DNA of 64,000 bases from Larix kaempferi. Its lineage: Eukaryota > Streptophyta > Pinopsida > Pinales > Pinaceae. A program made the position numbers and the translations under genes. The notes below the pieces were generated by a model that had not been told where the DNA came from, ran no database searches, and saw only the letters and a list, made by a program, of their open reading frames with translations. Below, in pieces: positions 1 to 12,850 of the stretch (positions are counted from its first letter, which is position 1; the number at the start of each line of letters is the position of its first letter). The stretch spans positions 147,479 through 211,478 of the forward strand of contig BSBM01002102.1 of the NCBI GenBank assembly GCA_027924585.1. The letters run 5' to 3'.

Positions 1-1446
1 GGGGTGATTACTAAAGGGCCTGCCAAGAGGCGCAAGAGGAGCTGGGTAAAATCCAGAGTAGTGGGTAGTTATGCAGTTGGTGAAGATATTGCCTAGGATT
101 GGGTTCTAGAGATGTCGTGTCTGACTCTTGTGGGCAGGGTCATGGGCAGAAACTTTGCTCGTAAAACGGTGGTGGACTGGGTGGATGAACAGTGGCGAGA
201 GATGCTGGGATATATGCCGGAGGTGGACATGTTGCTTCGGGGTTGGTTTGCGGTGGTGGTCAGATAAGAGGTTGATCTGAGAAGGATTCTTGACAGGAAT
301 TGGCACCTGAACCACACACTGGTTTTATTGAAGCCCTAGCATCCTCTTTTTGATGCTAGTCGGGAGAGAGTCGATATGATTCCTATTTGGGTCCGGCTCC
401 CTGGTTTGCCTCTACATTTATGGGATTCTCAACATTTTCAAAAGATTGGGGATATTTTGGGAAATTTTCTGGAGGCGGATCTCTCTTACCTGGAGACGCA
501 TTACAAACAGATTGCCCGTATCTTGGTTAACTTAAATATCCGCGAAGGTCTTCCTGAGACCATTAATCTGGAATGGGGGCCTGTTATTATTTCTTAGATC
601 CTGGATTATGAGAATGTGCCCTTTCGGTGCAGGAGGTGTCATGCATATGGTCACCCGGCGTCCGATTGTTGACTCCCGGTTCGCACTTTAAATGGGGGGA
701 AGAGAAACTCCCCTAAAATGGATACAATAGGAGAACCAAAGGACTTGATGTCCACTGATCCCATGCCAGTGATGGAGGATTCATGTAGCAAACGGGTATT
801 TGAGGATTCGGATCCCTCTAGTCAGGACTCTGATGTGGCTCCGGGTGCTCAAACTGACATCTCTCTTGTTCCAGTTGATGAAGCTTTTTACTCTGCACCT
901 GTGGCAGAAGCCGATATTCCGGGGCCTTCTATCATGGGTATTCATTCTTTCTCCCATTCTCCCTCTGTAAATTTATTATTAAATTAGTGCACTTTGGTTG
1001 GTCTTGATTGGGTGGAGGGGCTGAAAAAATTGTCCCTGTCAGGTCCTAATGAGAATTTCCCCTTGCCCTCGATTTCTGCTCCGACTGGGGTTAAAAATAT
1101 CACGGTGGTCGATATTCTTGAACAGAACCCTGTTTTGTCTATTGATTCCATACTTCTTTTGGAGGATACTTCGGTCATTCTTGAGCCCGTTCCTGGGAAG
1201 GTGGCAGAGTCTTCAGGTCTTTCCTCACATGAGTCTACCGAATCGGGGTATTTCCTTCGCTCTTGCAAAAAGACCTCTGGGGGGGGATTAGGAAAAGATC
1301 AGATGCCGATTCGGAAGGGTAGGGGCAGAAAGTCAAATTTTTCTAAGGCATAGACTAGGGCCAGGACAGACCTGCGGGAAGGGAAACAACTTTCTATTGA
1401 GAGGGCACTTAGAGCAGTGAATGCCCGGAAGATTGTTCGGACATGA
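1..1446 (+). pseudogene. LINE ORF1 (DUF4283 and CCHC zinc knuckle), broken
   Basis: ORF1 encodes the RNA-binding, gag-like protein of plant L1 elements. Reading from about 112, the frame gives a DUF4283-like region (WFAVVV, RNWHLNHTLVLLKP, PIWVRLPGLPLHLW at 376 onward). A CCHC knuckle of the form CRRCHAYGHPASDC follows at about 628-670, then an acidic, serine-rich tail to about 1353. Stops interrupt it near 267, 339, 595, 670 and 985, and again at 1351, after which the frame runs on to ORF2. The protein cannot be made as it stands. The domain order and the ORF2 next door make the identification firm; the true start is not visible. Confidence 0.8.
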
Positions 1447-4400
1447 AGTTTATGTATTTTAACTGTCGGGGTCTGGCTGGGCCTAAAAAGAAATCAGCCT
1501 TCATAAGGGTGCTTACTCTTGAACACCCTGATGTGATCTTGCTACAAGAGACTTTAGGTTTAGGAGTTATCATTAAGGAAAGATTGGAGAGCTGGCTGGC
1601 AGGTTGGTCCTTTGTGACTCTGGATGTTAGGGGTCGTTCTGGGGGGTTGGCAGTGGGATGGAAGGACTGTGCGATAAAACTCATAAATTCTTGGGGGATG
1701 GTTTCAGTGCTGGGAGCTGAGTTTCTTTCTGTTGATCTGGGTACTCAATTTTTGTGGTTAATGTTTACGGGCCCTATGTGAATCGAGTTCCATTCTGGGA
1801 CTCTCTATTGTAGGATCCGCTCCTTGGAGGTGATTCGGTTGTGGTGGGGGGAGATTTAAATTTTACCTTAGGGCATTCAGAAATTTGGGGTCCTCAAGCA
1901 CAAGTGGATCCAGAGGTTGGGTATTTTCTACAGAAGTTGGTTGGAAAAAATTTACTGGATATAGAGCCTATTAAGCTGAAACCCACCTGGAGGAATAACA
2001 GGGGTGGGGAGGCCAGGGTGGTGAAAAGACTGGATCGATTTCTGGTGGCTGAACAGTTGGTGGATAGGTTCCTACAAGTCAGGCAGTGGGTAGGAAGTGG
2101 TGGTAATTCTGACCACTTTCATATCTTCCTCGAGATTAAAAAAGGACCAAAAAATCCACCTAGCCCCCTTAAGTACAACAAAACTTGGTTACTAGATGAT
2201 TCGTTCAAAAGTCTCTTTCTGGACCTTTGGAGGTCGTTTGATGTGGACCACGATCGCACAACGGCCTTTCAATTCGCTGAGAACATTAAGAGAATAAAAG
2301 GGGCAGTTAAAGAATGGGCTATTGCTAAGAAACTTAGGGAGGATATTGAACTGAAACAGGTAGAGGCTGAACTACTACAGATCTATGAAGGGGATGGAGG
2401 GGGTCTCAATTCCCTGGAATCAAAAGAAGCTCTGTCTAGGCTGGAAGGAAAAAGGAACACACTTTTGTTGGAAAAAGAGGAAGCTTGGAGACTTAAGAGC
2501 AGAGCGATTTGGCTGGAGTGTGGGGACGAGAATACCAAATTTTTTCATGCTTATTCTAGGGGGAGGAAGGCGGCAAATACTATTTGGAGCCTGAAAGATG
2601 AAGAAGGATCAAAACATTTTGATTTTGAGGGGAAAGCTAGATGCGGGGTGAGTCATTTTCAGAACTTGTTTAGGGCTCCAGCCCAGGCTTCTATTGCAGA
2701 AGTAATAAGGGTTGCCCAAATGTTTCCGAGGTTTGCAGAGGAGGAGGACAACAGAAGGTTGATGAGAGCGGTGACAGAGGAGGAATTAAAGGAATTCCTT
2801 GGAAGTTTTCAGAAAGACAAGAGCCCAGGGCCGGATGGGTGGATGATTGAATTCTTTTTGGAACTTTATGAAGTTGTGGGTTTGGATCTTCTACAGGTGG
2901 TTGAAGATACTCGTATCACTGGGAGGATACCAGCTAGTTTCAACTCTACTTTCATAGCACTTATACCAAAGACTGACAATCCAATTACACTTACTGAATT
3001 TAGACCCATTTCATTATGCAATTGTATCTATAAGATTGTATCGAAAGTTATTGCTCGTAGATTAAAGGTAATACTATCTGAGCATATATCAGCTGAACAA
3101 TTCGGGTTTCTGGAAGGTTGACAGATTCATGAGGCTATAGGGGTGGCACAGGAGGGACTACACAGTTTGAAGACCAGGAATATCAAAGGGGCTATACTAA
3201 AAATAGACCTGTCTAAGTTATACGATAAGGTGAGTTGGATTTATCTCCAGCTGATTTTAACTCATTTGGGCTTTGGTATAAATTTCATCAGATGGATCAT
3301 GTCTTGTATAACTACTATGTCTTTCTCTATGTTATTAAATGGAGCGGCCTCTTCTTTCTTCCTTGCTGAAAGGGGCCTTAGGCAAGGATGCCCACTTTCT
3401 CCCCTTCTTTTTCTACTAGTGGCTGAAGGATTAAGCAGGGCTATACATGAGGCTAAGTTACAGGGGCGTTTTATTGGAGTTAGCATTGGTGACCAGTTAT
3501 CTATTACTCATCTACTATTTGTGGATGATGTACTCATTTTCTGCTCTGGAGATAGAAGGGATACTCGGGTTCTGAAGGAGATATTGGAACTTTTCTCTAA
3601 AGCTATGGGGATGGATATAAATGCTGAAAAATCCACACTCACAACACATCTGCTGCAACCGGAAGAAGATTGGGAACTTGTTGAAAATTTCCCCTATAAC
3701 ATTACAGGATTAGATGTGGGCCTGAAATATCTGGGTTTCTCCCTCAAAGCAAACCTATACCTGAAAAAGGACTGGAGATGGCTGATAGGGAAGTTGGAGA
3801 AAAGATTGCACGTTTGGAGTCATAAGTGGCTGTCGAGAGCTGGGAGGCTGGTTTTGGTTAAGGCCGTTTTGGAAGCCATTCCAGTATACTGGATGTCTTT
3901 GTCATGGATTCCTATAGGAATTCTTGAACACATTAGGCAGATTTGCTTCAGATTTCTCTGGAGTGGTAAGGAGGGACAGGTAACACCTTGGGTAAACTGG
4001 AAGAGAATTGCTGTCCCAAAGGGTCTTGGGGGTTGGGGTCTAAAAAACATTTTTTTGTTTGCTCAAGCACTGGCTACAAAGGGAGGTTGGAGGCTTATCA
4101 AAACAACAAGTTTATGGACTCGTGTCATCAAACATAAATATATACCAAATGAGAGTATTGAGGAATGGATTAGGAGCTCCAGGAAGTCGCATAATGGGGG
4201 ATCTGTGATCTCGAAGGCAGTGGTGAAATCCTTTTCCCTGGTGGAGTCAAACCTGGCTTGGGATGTGGGCAATGGAGAAAAGGTGAAAGTTGGTAGGGAT
4301 CCTTGGATCGGGAGTGAACAAAAACATTTGCTACCTGATGATGTTATCAATGCATTAGTTAATAGGGGGATCACCACTTTAAACCAGCTGGCTGATCAGA

Positions 4401-5542
4401 GACCTAATGATCCATGGATACAACACTGGAAAAGTGCATATATGCTGGGCCTGGGGGCTCCAGAGTCTGTTTTTGTTGATAACTATATCAGAGGTTTGAA
4501 TATGGCTCATATACAGCTCACGGATCAGAAGGATAGTCTGATTTGGGATTTGGATCCGGAGGGGGTATATACTCCAAAGGCGGGTTACTTAAAGTTGAGT
4601 GCAAAAGTTGGGATAAGGGAGGAGGCCTGGTGGTGGAGATCACTGTGGAAGCTAAAATGTCCATAAAAAACTAGATTGTTTATGTGGTGTGCATTAGAGA
4701 ATAGGGTTCCGACCTGGGACATACTTCAGAAGAGAAATTTTCAGGGCCCTGGTTGGTGTGTTATGTGCAAGAAGGAGTTGGAATCCATAACACACCTTTT
4801 CATCACCTGTCCTTTCTCGATTTCAGTATGGAAAGAGTGCACAATTCTGGTTGGTTTTTATTGTAAGTGGGAAGGAAACTCAGTGGGAATAGCTTGGGAG
4901 AATTGGTGGAGAAATGTATCAAATAATAAACAGAAATCCTTACCTTTGCTGGTTATATGGGGGATTTGGTTGGCAAGGAATGGGGCAATTTTTCAGGAAA
5001 AAACAAGTATCCCTGAAATCACAAGTGCTCAATCTGTGGGCATATACAAATCACTTCCAGAAAATGTTAGGGCTGCTAATCAGAGAAGGATCCTGGAAGT
5101 TGAGATTGACAAAACACACCCTTGGGGGTTTTTTGATGGAGCAGCACGTAACGATATATGTGGAGGGGGGGCATTCTTGTATCTTTCAGATACACACTTC
5201 TATGAACTCACCATGGGACTAGGAGCGGGAACCAATAACTTTGCAGAGCTCATGAGCTTAAAACTCCTACTTATTTTTGCATCCGAGAGGGGAATCAATA
5301 GACTGGCAGTGTTTGGAGATTCTATGAATGTTATCAACTGGACCAATCAAACACAAGCATGTAGAAATATTAGACTTGCAAATATTCTTAATTCTATTAA
5401 GATGGTCATACAACACTTCGACTTATTCACATGCCGACATGTTTACAGGGAAAATAACCAAAAAGCGGACTAGGCATCCAAAGAAGGGCAGCTCATGGAC
5501 TTTGGCATTTGGAAAGTAACTGAAGAAAGGGATGGACAATGA
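1443..5542 (+). pseudogene. LINE ORF2: endonuclease, reverse transcriptase, RNase H; stop-interrupted
   Basis: ORF2 is the replication enzyme of the LINE. An AP-type endonuclease starts at 1443 (FNCRGLAGPKK, LLQETLG), with GGDLNFTLG near 1850 and SDHFHIF near 2110. The reverse transcriptase follows: KSPGPDGW near 2820, FRPISLCN near 3000, RGLRQGCPLSPLLF near 3375. The catalytic motif reads FVDDVLIF near 3520 instead of the usual FADD; the two aspartates are kept. A zf-RVT region (CVMCKKELESITHLFITCPF) lies near 4760-4820. An RNase H domain begins with FFDGAARND near 5130, with FAELMSLK and FGDSMNVINW after it. The main breaks are stops at 1779-1781, 3119-3121, 4664-4666 and 5471-5473. The last residues read through to a natural stop at 5540-5542. 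Confidence 0.9.
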
Positions 5543-6547
5543 TCTGATTTCTACCACAGACCCTTCATTGACTAATTCACAATATATATTTTTATAGCAA
5601 AGAATATTTAAATTATTTATAAACTACAGACTTATTTCTGGCAATATTTTTTTTGTATAAACTGTCGATGATGTAACAGCAAAGTAGTCCGGTGGGACAG
5701 AAACTCTTATTTTTTGAAAAACAAAAAAGCTTACTATTTTGCATTTTGAAAGTAGACGTAGTAGTCTCATCAAAGGAAACAAAGTTTTTTGGACTTGGTC
5801 AATTCACTGATACAGTGAATCTACAGAATGTAATTCTGATCTCAGATGATGAATGGAATTACGCTTTTTTCTTTTGGAAAAAAAAGGGAGAACTAACTAG
5901 TTAATGAACTATAATTAATCAATTTCAGTTATCACCAACAACTCAAACTAATTAAAAATTTGTAAATTTAATTGTAACATAAGGAGAAGAACCTCGTTCT
6001 TTTCCTAGTCAGCGTATCCACTATCAAAAACAACAATTGGGGGGACAACTCTCCACGTAACCAACCCCCAGCAGAAGTTGAGCCCCTTAATCCCTCAATA
6101 ATTAATCCTATGCTAGATCATGTAAAACCCTACTCTCTTCCCTATAAACCTCAGTGCAACAATCTCACCTTCCCCTCAAACAAATAAACTCACAAAAACA
6201 GCAAAAACCACTCTAAGCCAAACAACTAGCAAAAATAAAACAAAAAACAAGCTCAAACCAACAAGACTAGAACCGTTTCGGCTTGGTCTTTTCCCCTTTT
6301 ATTACCTAAGTCTGCATGGATGACACCAATTTTCATCCATGCATCTAATACCAATTTAATACTAATTAAACTCACTTAATCTAAATTTAATTATAATGCA
6401 CATATTCTCCTTTTTACACAAGGATTTATGGTGCGTACTTTTGGATCATCAATAATATCTCAATTTTGATAACACTTGGTTTGTCCTAATATCCAAGTAC
6501 ATCATGGGTCAATTGCTAATGATATAGGATTCATATTCCTACATATT
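5543..6547. other. AT-rich non-coding sequence after the LINE
   Basis: About 1 kb with no gene that I can support. It may contain the LINE 3' UTR, but I see no poly(A) tail. The rest is AT-rich, with homopolymer A and T runs. Open frames here are short and lack recognisable motifs. It ends at the CTAGA target site of the copia element that follows. Confidence 0.5.
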
Positions 6548-6552
6548 CTAGA

Positions 6553-7175
6553 TGTTGGTTTTTATAGATCAAGACCCGATCTCCAGTCCTGAATAATTAC
6601 TTAAATTATTAATTGAGAACAGTCTAGATCTCAACAAAAAAACGCAACAAAAATAACTCAAGAAATACCCACATACATTTGACATACTGAAATTTAACCT
6701 GGAAAACCTCAACTACAAAAAAAACCATTCAACAAATTGACTTTATTAATAATATAATACCCTCGAGCTCCCTTCTTGGGATAATGGCGCACTTAGGAAA
6801 ATACTGCAATGACAGAAGCTATCTATCAAACCTCAAGACCAATAATTCGATCTTGCTAGTTACTAACTCTCATTGCCTCTTGATCTGTTATGTGAACCCT
6901 ATCCAACATACTTAGTTGAAAGTCCCTCTCCAACCCTCGGTGTGACTGTTGCATATGTTGTGTATCCTCCTCTCACCTAGGATGACTTTTATGACATTAC
7001 AATATGCAAATACCTAATGCCAATACCATGGCCCGATCACTTTACATAAAGTAATTACAAAATTAAATTCACTTAATTAAAGTGAAACTCCTAAGTTTGA
7101 GAGGTATCATGGACAACTCCTGCATGCCAGACATTTGGCCTCTGCAAAAGTACCTATATTCTACAAAAATCCACA
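6553..7175 (-). repeat. 3' LTR of the outer copia element
   Basis: It starts TGTTGG and ends CCACA on the plus strand, and matches 29288-29934 along its length with small indels. It is preceded by the target duplication CTAGA at 6548-6552. A purine-rich stretch on the minus strand (GCAGGGAG, 7176-7183) directly upstream of the LTR in sense is the likely polypurine tract. Confidence 0.85.
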
Positions 7176-7512
7176 CTCCCTGCTAGCAAGGAAGGTACTT
7201 CTCCGAGAGCCACCTAAAACTAGTTTTCCCTCTGAACCTTGCACATTGTCACTCAAATAATCCTACATTGTGGCATTCCTCCAACCCTGCTGATTAGTTG
7301 CTTCTTGTTTACTAGAAGACATAGAATCAATGATTCTACATGCGATACATATATATGTCAAGAATTTTGAAAAATTCATCAAAGGACTATTATTTGCCTC
7401 TGTGCCAATAATTATCTCCTACTCATGAGCATCTATCAATTTCATCTCATACCAACTAAGTCTCATGTCAAAACTAGAAGGGGACAAATCCCTCTTCCCC
7501 TCTGCAAGATTA
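7176..7512 (-). pseudogene. Remnant of outer copia interior (pol remnant next to 3' LTR)
   Basis: This 337-bp piece lies between the 3' LTR and the gypsy insertion. Read on the minus strand, it includes a stretch resembling the region just before copia reverse transcriptase (EATNQQGWRNA, near 7270-7310), then stops. It continues the copia sequence interrupted at 21543/21544. The reading is weak and the frame is broken. Confidence 0.5.
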
Positions 7513-7517
7513 CTCTC

Positions 7518-10500
7518 TATTACTGGACGAACTAGCAGGGCTAGTCTCCAATGACAAATGTAAGAGAAGTGACCACTTTCACCTTAGCCAATTCCCTAAA
7601 CTTCTTCGGAGAGTCGGAACCTCCAAGGTGAAGAGCCCTTGTGTGGTATGCAAAACACTTTAGGACAAGGAAATATATGTATTCTTGATAGGAACATTAG
7701 TGTCCAGTGCCTTGGGTAATAAATTCAAAAGAATGAATAAGACATACTAATCAATCATCCAATGGTAACAACAAAAGCACTTGTATTAATGGCAATGAAT
7801 AATCACAGTTTCCACTAGCATACTTTGTGGGTCTCTAGACAGATGTAAATGATAGAAGATAATCGATCTAATGTGATAGACCACTAATAAATAGAACCAA
7901 CCTCAATATTTAAGTGCTTTAATGATAGTCAAGTAGTATTTATACCATAATTGTTCTAAAATGTGTTAGAGGTGAAGTTATTATCATCAAATTATATGAA
8001 ACAATAAGGCTATCGCCAATATTCTAAACAACTTCTAACTCCTACTTTATATCATAGACCACTATAAGATCATAATTATAGAAGCATGCAACATATTATT
8101 GAGTTTCTAGCAATCCTCGAGGAAATTAGTTAGGTAGGTCAAAAGGTAGGTTCAAACAAGAGTCACTTCTTCACATCTAAGCATTCAACTTTACCTATAG
8201 TATTGACCATCAACAGTAGTAGGATATCAAAAACTTATGGCAACTCATAGAAATCAATGTTTACAATATGCATGTTAATCATTTGACCATGAAACAAATA
8301 GGGAACATCTTTCACTTAACCACCTCCTTCGACTCAGATTCACCAAATCCATATATTCAGAAATGCATCTGTTAGTACAGTACTATACAAGAAGTATATA
8401 ACCGCAGTAACGTTATCAGTTGTTGCAAAGTAATAAAAGCAGGAATATGAACAATGTGACCTATTTCTTAACCGACTTCACTCTCCTACTGTCATACATT
8501 CAGTTGTAAATATGGTATGCTCTATGTAACATTGTTTTCAAACCTTTAAATGAGTAAGTTTTACAACATATCAACCCTTGGATACACCACACTTTCCACC
8601 CTTTACCTTTGTTTACACATGCATATAGAGAAGACCTTGGGACTGTCAAATAGATAGGCCTGCAATTTATTGCAGACCTTGAAAGAGGGTTGCTCAACCC
8701 GAATTGGGGGGCTACCAATGAGGGTCATTCCCTAGGAGGGACTTATGGGAGGAGGTCGAAGGCAAGGGAAGGCCTAGAAAGGGAGGTCGATCCCCTTTTA
8801 GGGTGACCGAAGGTGGGTAGGATAAAGTGGAAGGAAGGAGCATAGGTAGGAAGAAGAGAGGATATGAAGGAGAAGAGAAGGAAGAATAGAATATGGAGAG
8901 GAGGAGAAGGAAGAGAGAAGAGGGGAAAGAAGGAGGGAAGAAGGAGGAAAAGAAAGGGAATCGAAGGAAGAATAATGAGAGGGAGGAAGAAGATAAAGGG
9001 TGCGAAGGAATGGAGAAGGAAGGAGTGGAGGGTAGAGGAAAAGATGGGAGCGATGGAAGATGAAGGAGGAGCGAAGGTGTAAAGATGAAGAAGGAAGGAG
9101 GGCGAGTTCTAGGAGAGATAGAGCGAACCCTAGGTAGAAATATAAGGCAGACCGCTAGGGATTTTTAGGTCTGCAATTAGGGTTTGCAACTATTTTTTAG
9201 GGTTTTTTTAAGTTTACTTCTGTCTAAATTTATGTAGTAAAGAGATAAAAAAACACACCTAATTTTTTTTTTTTTAAATCTAACTAAAATAATATGTACA
9301 AATTCAAAAACTAGGGTTTGGAAAAGGGTAGGAAAAGATGCCAACCTAGGATTTTAAAATTTTACCCTAACCCTAGGGAAACAAGGAAAATGGCCTTCCT
9401 ATTGAGATGGTACTTGCAAATTTTGGAAAACTAGGGCCTTCTTCAACAACCACAAGAGTTGGTCAAAGGAGGCCTCTTTAGGGAAAAACTTGGAGACCTA
9501 AAGCTCAAGCTTCAAATGACTCCTTCTAAAGGAAGTTCCTCACAATACTATGGTGACTAAAGGCTGAAAATGACATATTTAAGACAAAATGCAGCATTAA
9601 TGGCTACCATTCAACCCTAAGCAAGCATCATCATTCAACATTTAACAAAAAACCATCAAAGGGAAAAGCATAGATACCTCCTTGTGCATGTGTTAATCTA
9701 ACAATTCTAGCATCACCTTAGCAAAGAGCATGAACAAAATACACTTCAAAATTTGCTCCAAACCACAAGAATATCCTTCTTTAAGAGGTGCACATCAATC
9801 CAAGTGCCACAATAAGGATAAAAAATAGAAAAATGTTTTATCCCATAAGTTGTTATGTTGAAATGAAGTGAGGAGAAGTTTATTTATAGCTTCTCACACT
9901 CACTTTTACAAAATAGCCAGGTCAACATGCCTTTAAAAAGTTAATTTGAAATTATAAAATGTCAACTTCAAATTATAACAAAAATAATATAAAATAATCA
10001 AATATGTGGGTAATTTGGGACAGTTTCCCTATAATTTACCCACATGACTAAAATAGATAAAAATGAGCATAACGCTCTGATATGAAGGTAGAAGTGTGGA
10101 GGGGGGGGGGGGGGGGCTCATACCCCATCTAACCCCATAGTAGTGAAAATCCCTCATCGTCCCCCTTAATCAAGAAATGTGGGTCTGGAGGAAGGATGGC
10201 GTCATCATCAAAAGAATGCCAAGGAGAGAGGGTGTTGCTGAGCTAGAGGACCAGGAAGGTGTGGATGGTGGCCTGGAGGAGAGACATGAGCCTCAGTGTT
10301 GAAATAAAGTGCCACCAGTGTGATAAAGAAAGGTGGGGGTCATGTAAATCAATGACCCACCGCTGGGGGCCCAGGACATCAACCTCAGGGCTTCAAGCCC
10401 TTCCATGAGGTAGGCAGGAATGCCACTAATCCATAGTACCCCCAGGGGAGGGACCAAAGGATTTGTCCATAAACCCCACTCAGAGAAAGGTTGTAAAACA

Positions 10501-10576
10501 CCCCTCTAAGTAAAAAAAATGCTCCTCTCTCCTTGGGGAATATCTGAAGGTGCACTGGTACTAGTACCACATAACA
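7518..10576 (-). repeat. 3' LTR of the gypsy element (3.06 kb)
   Basis: Homologous to 17124-21538 over its whole length once the solo LTR in the right copy is removed (3059 versus about 3041 bp). Its plus-strand start is TATTAC where the other copy has TGTTAC, a mutated terminus. It holds a long purine-rich tract (about 8735-9125) and a run of 16 G at 10101-10116 that is only a short G run in the other LTR. Open frames within it are by-products of the low-complexity purine tract. Confidence 0.88.
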
Positions 10577-10837
10577 CTGGATCCAACTGCGAGACAAGTG
10601 CTCCTCCAGGGGGTGCTCGAGAATCCATGAATCATACCCACATGTATACCTACACACACATCAAATAGCCAAGGACATCAAAATACCAATAGGCGGACAC
10701 TTCCATCCTACCTTACTCATCATGAAAAATAAGAATAAATGCATACTAAGCAAAACTAAAAGACAAATAATGACACAACGACTAACAAATCAACTAATGA
10801 ACAAATAATAAACCAACTAACATGAAGATAGAGAAGG
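10577..10837 (-). other. Gypsy 3' untranslated region between integrase and 3' LTR
   Basis: No coding signal. On the minus strand, the stretch next to the LTR reads GTTGGATCCAG, a poor polypurine tract. The same junction recurs at 42980-43058 in a plus-strand relative of this element, which supports the LTR boundary at 10576. Confidence 0.6.
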
Positions 10838-12160
10838 TCATATATCACCTCTGAAATACCACTTCAGCAGTTTTCCATTGACAGGAAGAGGGATCTTCTC
10901 TCCATCCAGGTGGCTCAATCAGAATGTACTTCGACCTACGATGTCATTAATATGATATGGACCTAATCATAAAATTTCAAATTTAGCATGCTTACCTGAC
11001 TGTTCCCCTCTTTTGTTCCACAGGAGCACCAAGTCACCTAACTCGAAGTTGCACTGGCGAGTTTTCTTATCAAAATTTCCTTTAACTTTGTCTTGATGTT
11101 CTGTCAGGTGATCAAAAGCTTTCCTTTGATTCTCGTCCAGTTCTATCAAACTGTTGATTCTTCTTTGGTATTTGTCTGAATCATCAACATTCTACTGGAG
11201 TATCTTGTACACGGGAAGCTTCAAGTTGATTGGCAGTGTAGCATCCAATCCATAGACTAACTCAAATGGGCTCTTCTTGGTAGATTCCTTCAAAGTGATT
11301 ATGCCTGCCCAAACTGCATATTTCAAATTGATGTCCCAAGATCTCTTGTTGTCACCGACTGTCTCCTTTATGATGTTCATCAAATTCTTATTACTTGATT
11401 CAGTGAGTCCATTCCCCTAAGGATAGTATTTCTAAGAGTAGGACAATACAATACCGTACTCGAAGCAAAAGGTAGAAAACTCTTCTCCTATGAAAGTTGG
11501 TGCATTATCCGTCACAATCTTGGTTGGTGTACCGAAGTCGGTGATGATATTGTCTTCCAAGGAGTCTATAATCACCTGTGTTGTAGACCGCTTTGTTGGA
11601 ATGGCCTCGACCCGTTTATTAAAGTAATATGTAGTGTTTAAGATCCATTTATGGCCATTACTTGAGTTTTCTGTGAATTCACCGATGAAGTCTAGGACCC
11701 ATTGCTTGAATGGTGCTTCGATTATAACTTGCTGAAGTGGAAAGGCTAAGAGTTTTTGTTTCCCTGTAAATAATTGACATGGATGACAACTCTACACATA
11801 TTTGTATGCATCTTGAAATATAGTGGGCCAATAATTTCCTAATATTAAAATCTTATGCACGGTTGTAGAGGTTGCATGATTCCCTCCACAAAGTCCCCAA
11901 TGGAATTCGTTCATCAATTCTTCAGCTTTGGGAGGTTCTGCACAGGTGAGAATGATTCCGTCTGGATTCTTCCAACCAAGTCCTTGAATCCATCCATCAT
12001 CTGCAACTATATCCACAAAACAGTAGTTGGATGCCTTTAATTTCAAATCTCTCTTTCTGTGATCCGGAAAGTGACTGTGGCATGAAAGATTCTGCAGATA
12101 GTGTACAATGTCTTTGTACCAGTCACATTGTGTTAATGCTTCTTTGACCACTGAAATCAT
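10838..12160 (-). pseudogene. Gypsy integrase, frameshifted
   Basis: This is the retroviral-type integrase that inserts the cDNA. Conserved pieces, in sense order: an N-terminal region at 12160-11792 ending in LGNYWPTIFQDAYKYV; the late core segment SPFELVYGLDATLPINLKLPV at 11192-11383; and a C-terminal part at 10967-11149 (FELGDLVLLWNKRGE) that runs to NGKLLKWYFRGD and a stop at 10838-10840. Internal stops and frameshifts split it into several open pieces, so no full-length protein is made. It follows the RNase H domain directly, the usual gypsy order. Confidence 0.82.
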
Positions 12161-12172
12161 AAGAGGCCTTTC

Positions 12173-12850
12173 TTATGTTAGGTCTAATGCCTTTTCATTT
12201 CCTTCTACCAATAAATGAGCTAGTCCTCTGCCTTTGATCAACTTGGTAGGATGAATTTCCAAGTCATATTCATGTATCTTTGTAATCCATTTGGCTTGAG
12301 CGTCTAATCCATATTGCTGCTTCAATATTTCTTTCACTGCTAGATGAGGAAAATAATCCATAATCTTCGAGTATCTGATATATACTCTAAAGTTCTTTAG
12401 TGACATCACCAAGGCGTAAGCTTTCTTTTCCATACTATGATACTTCACTTCTGTGTTGCTCAAGGCTTTACTCATAAAAGCAAACGGTTGTTCTTCATTC
12501 TTTTCATTCTTTTGAAGGATAACTCCTGTAATGGTGTCAGCAGATGCAAAATAAAATATTTGAAAAGGTTTGGAATAACCTGGACTTACCAACACTGTAG
12601 CTCGAGTGATTGCATCCTTGATGTCTTCAAAATATTTCTTTGATTCATCGATCCACCTAAACTTTGCATCTTTCTTAAGCAACTTATTCAAAGGTTTAGT
12701 AAGCTCGGAAAAATTCGGTGTAAACCTATGAATGAAATTGATTTTTCCAAAGAAATATCTTAGATATTTCAGATGTTTAGGAAATGGTACCTCTTTAATA
12801 GCATTAACTCTATCAGGATCAATTTTAACACCTTCCTGAGCTGTGCTGTG
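12173..12850 (-). pseudogene. Gypsy RNase H domain and RT thumb/connection
   Basis: This is the standard gypsy RNase H located after the reverse transcriptase. It begins with EGVKIDPDRVNAIKEVPFP, the region just after the RT core, followed by FIHRFTPNFSELTKPLNKLL. It then shows the RNase H signature PFAFMSKALSNTEVKYHSME and LKNFRVYI. The frame is open through this section to 12173. Its upstream (N-terminal) side is cut by the MITE at 12851-13272, so the open frame that appears to start at 12922 is partly MITE sequence. Confidence 0.85.

Larger units (their letters stand above)
1..5542 (+). mobile_element. L1-type LINE retrotransposon, 5' end outside the window
   Basis: This is a non-LTR retrotransposon with the plant L1 layout. 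ORF1 has a DUF4283-like region and a CCHC knuckle. ORF2 has endonuclease, reverse transcriptase, zinc-binding and RNase H domains. ORF1 is already under way at base 1, so the 5' UTR is missing. No clear poly(A) tail or target-site duplication was found after ORF2, so the 3' limit is given as the ORF2 stop. Both ORFs are interrupted by single stop codons, but the frames otherwise hold over kilobases, which suggests a fairly recent insertion that is now dead. Confidence 0.9.

Noticed and set aside
8864-9082. Lys/Arg/Glu-rich open frame (and its counterpart at 19842-20138)
   Set aside because: It lies entirely in the purine-rich LTR tract; any G/A-only sequence codes for K, R, E and G without stops.
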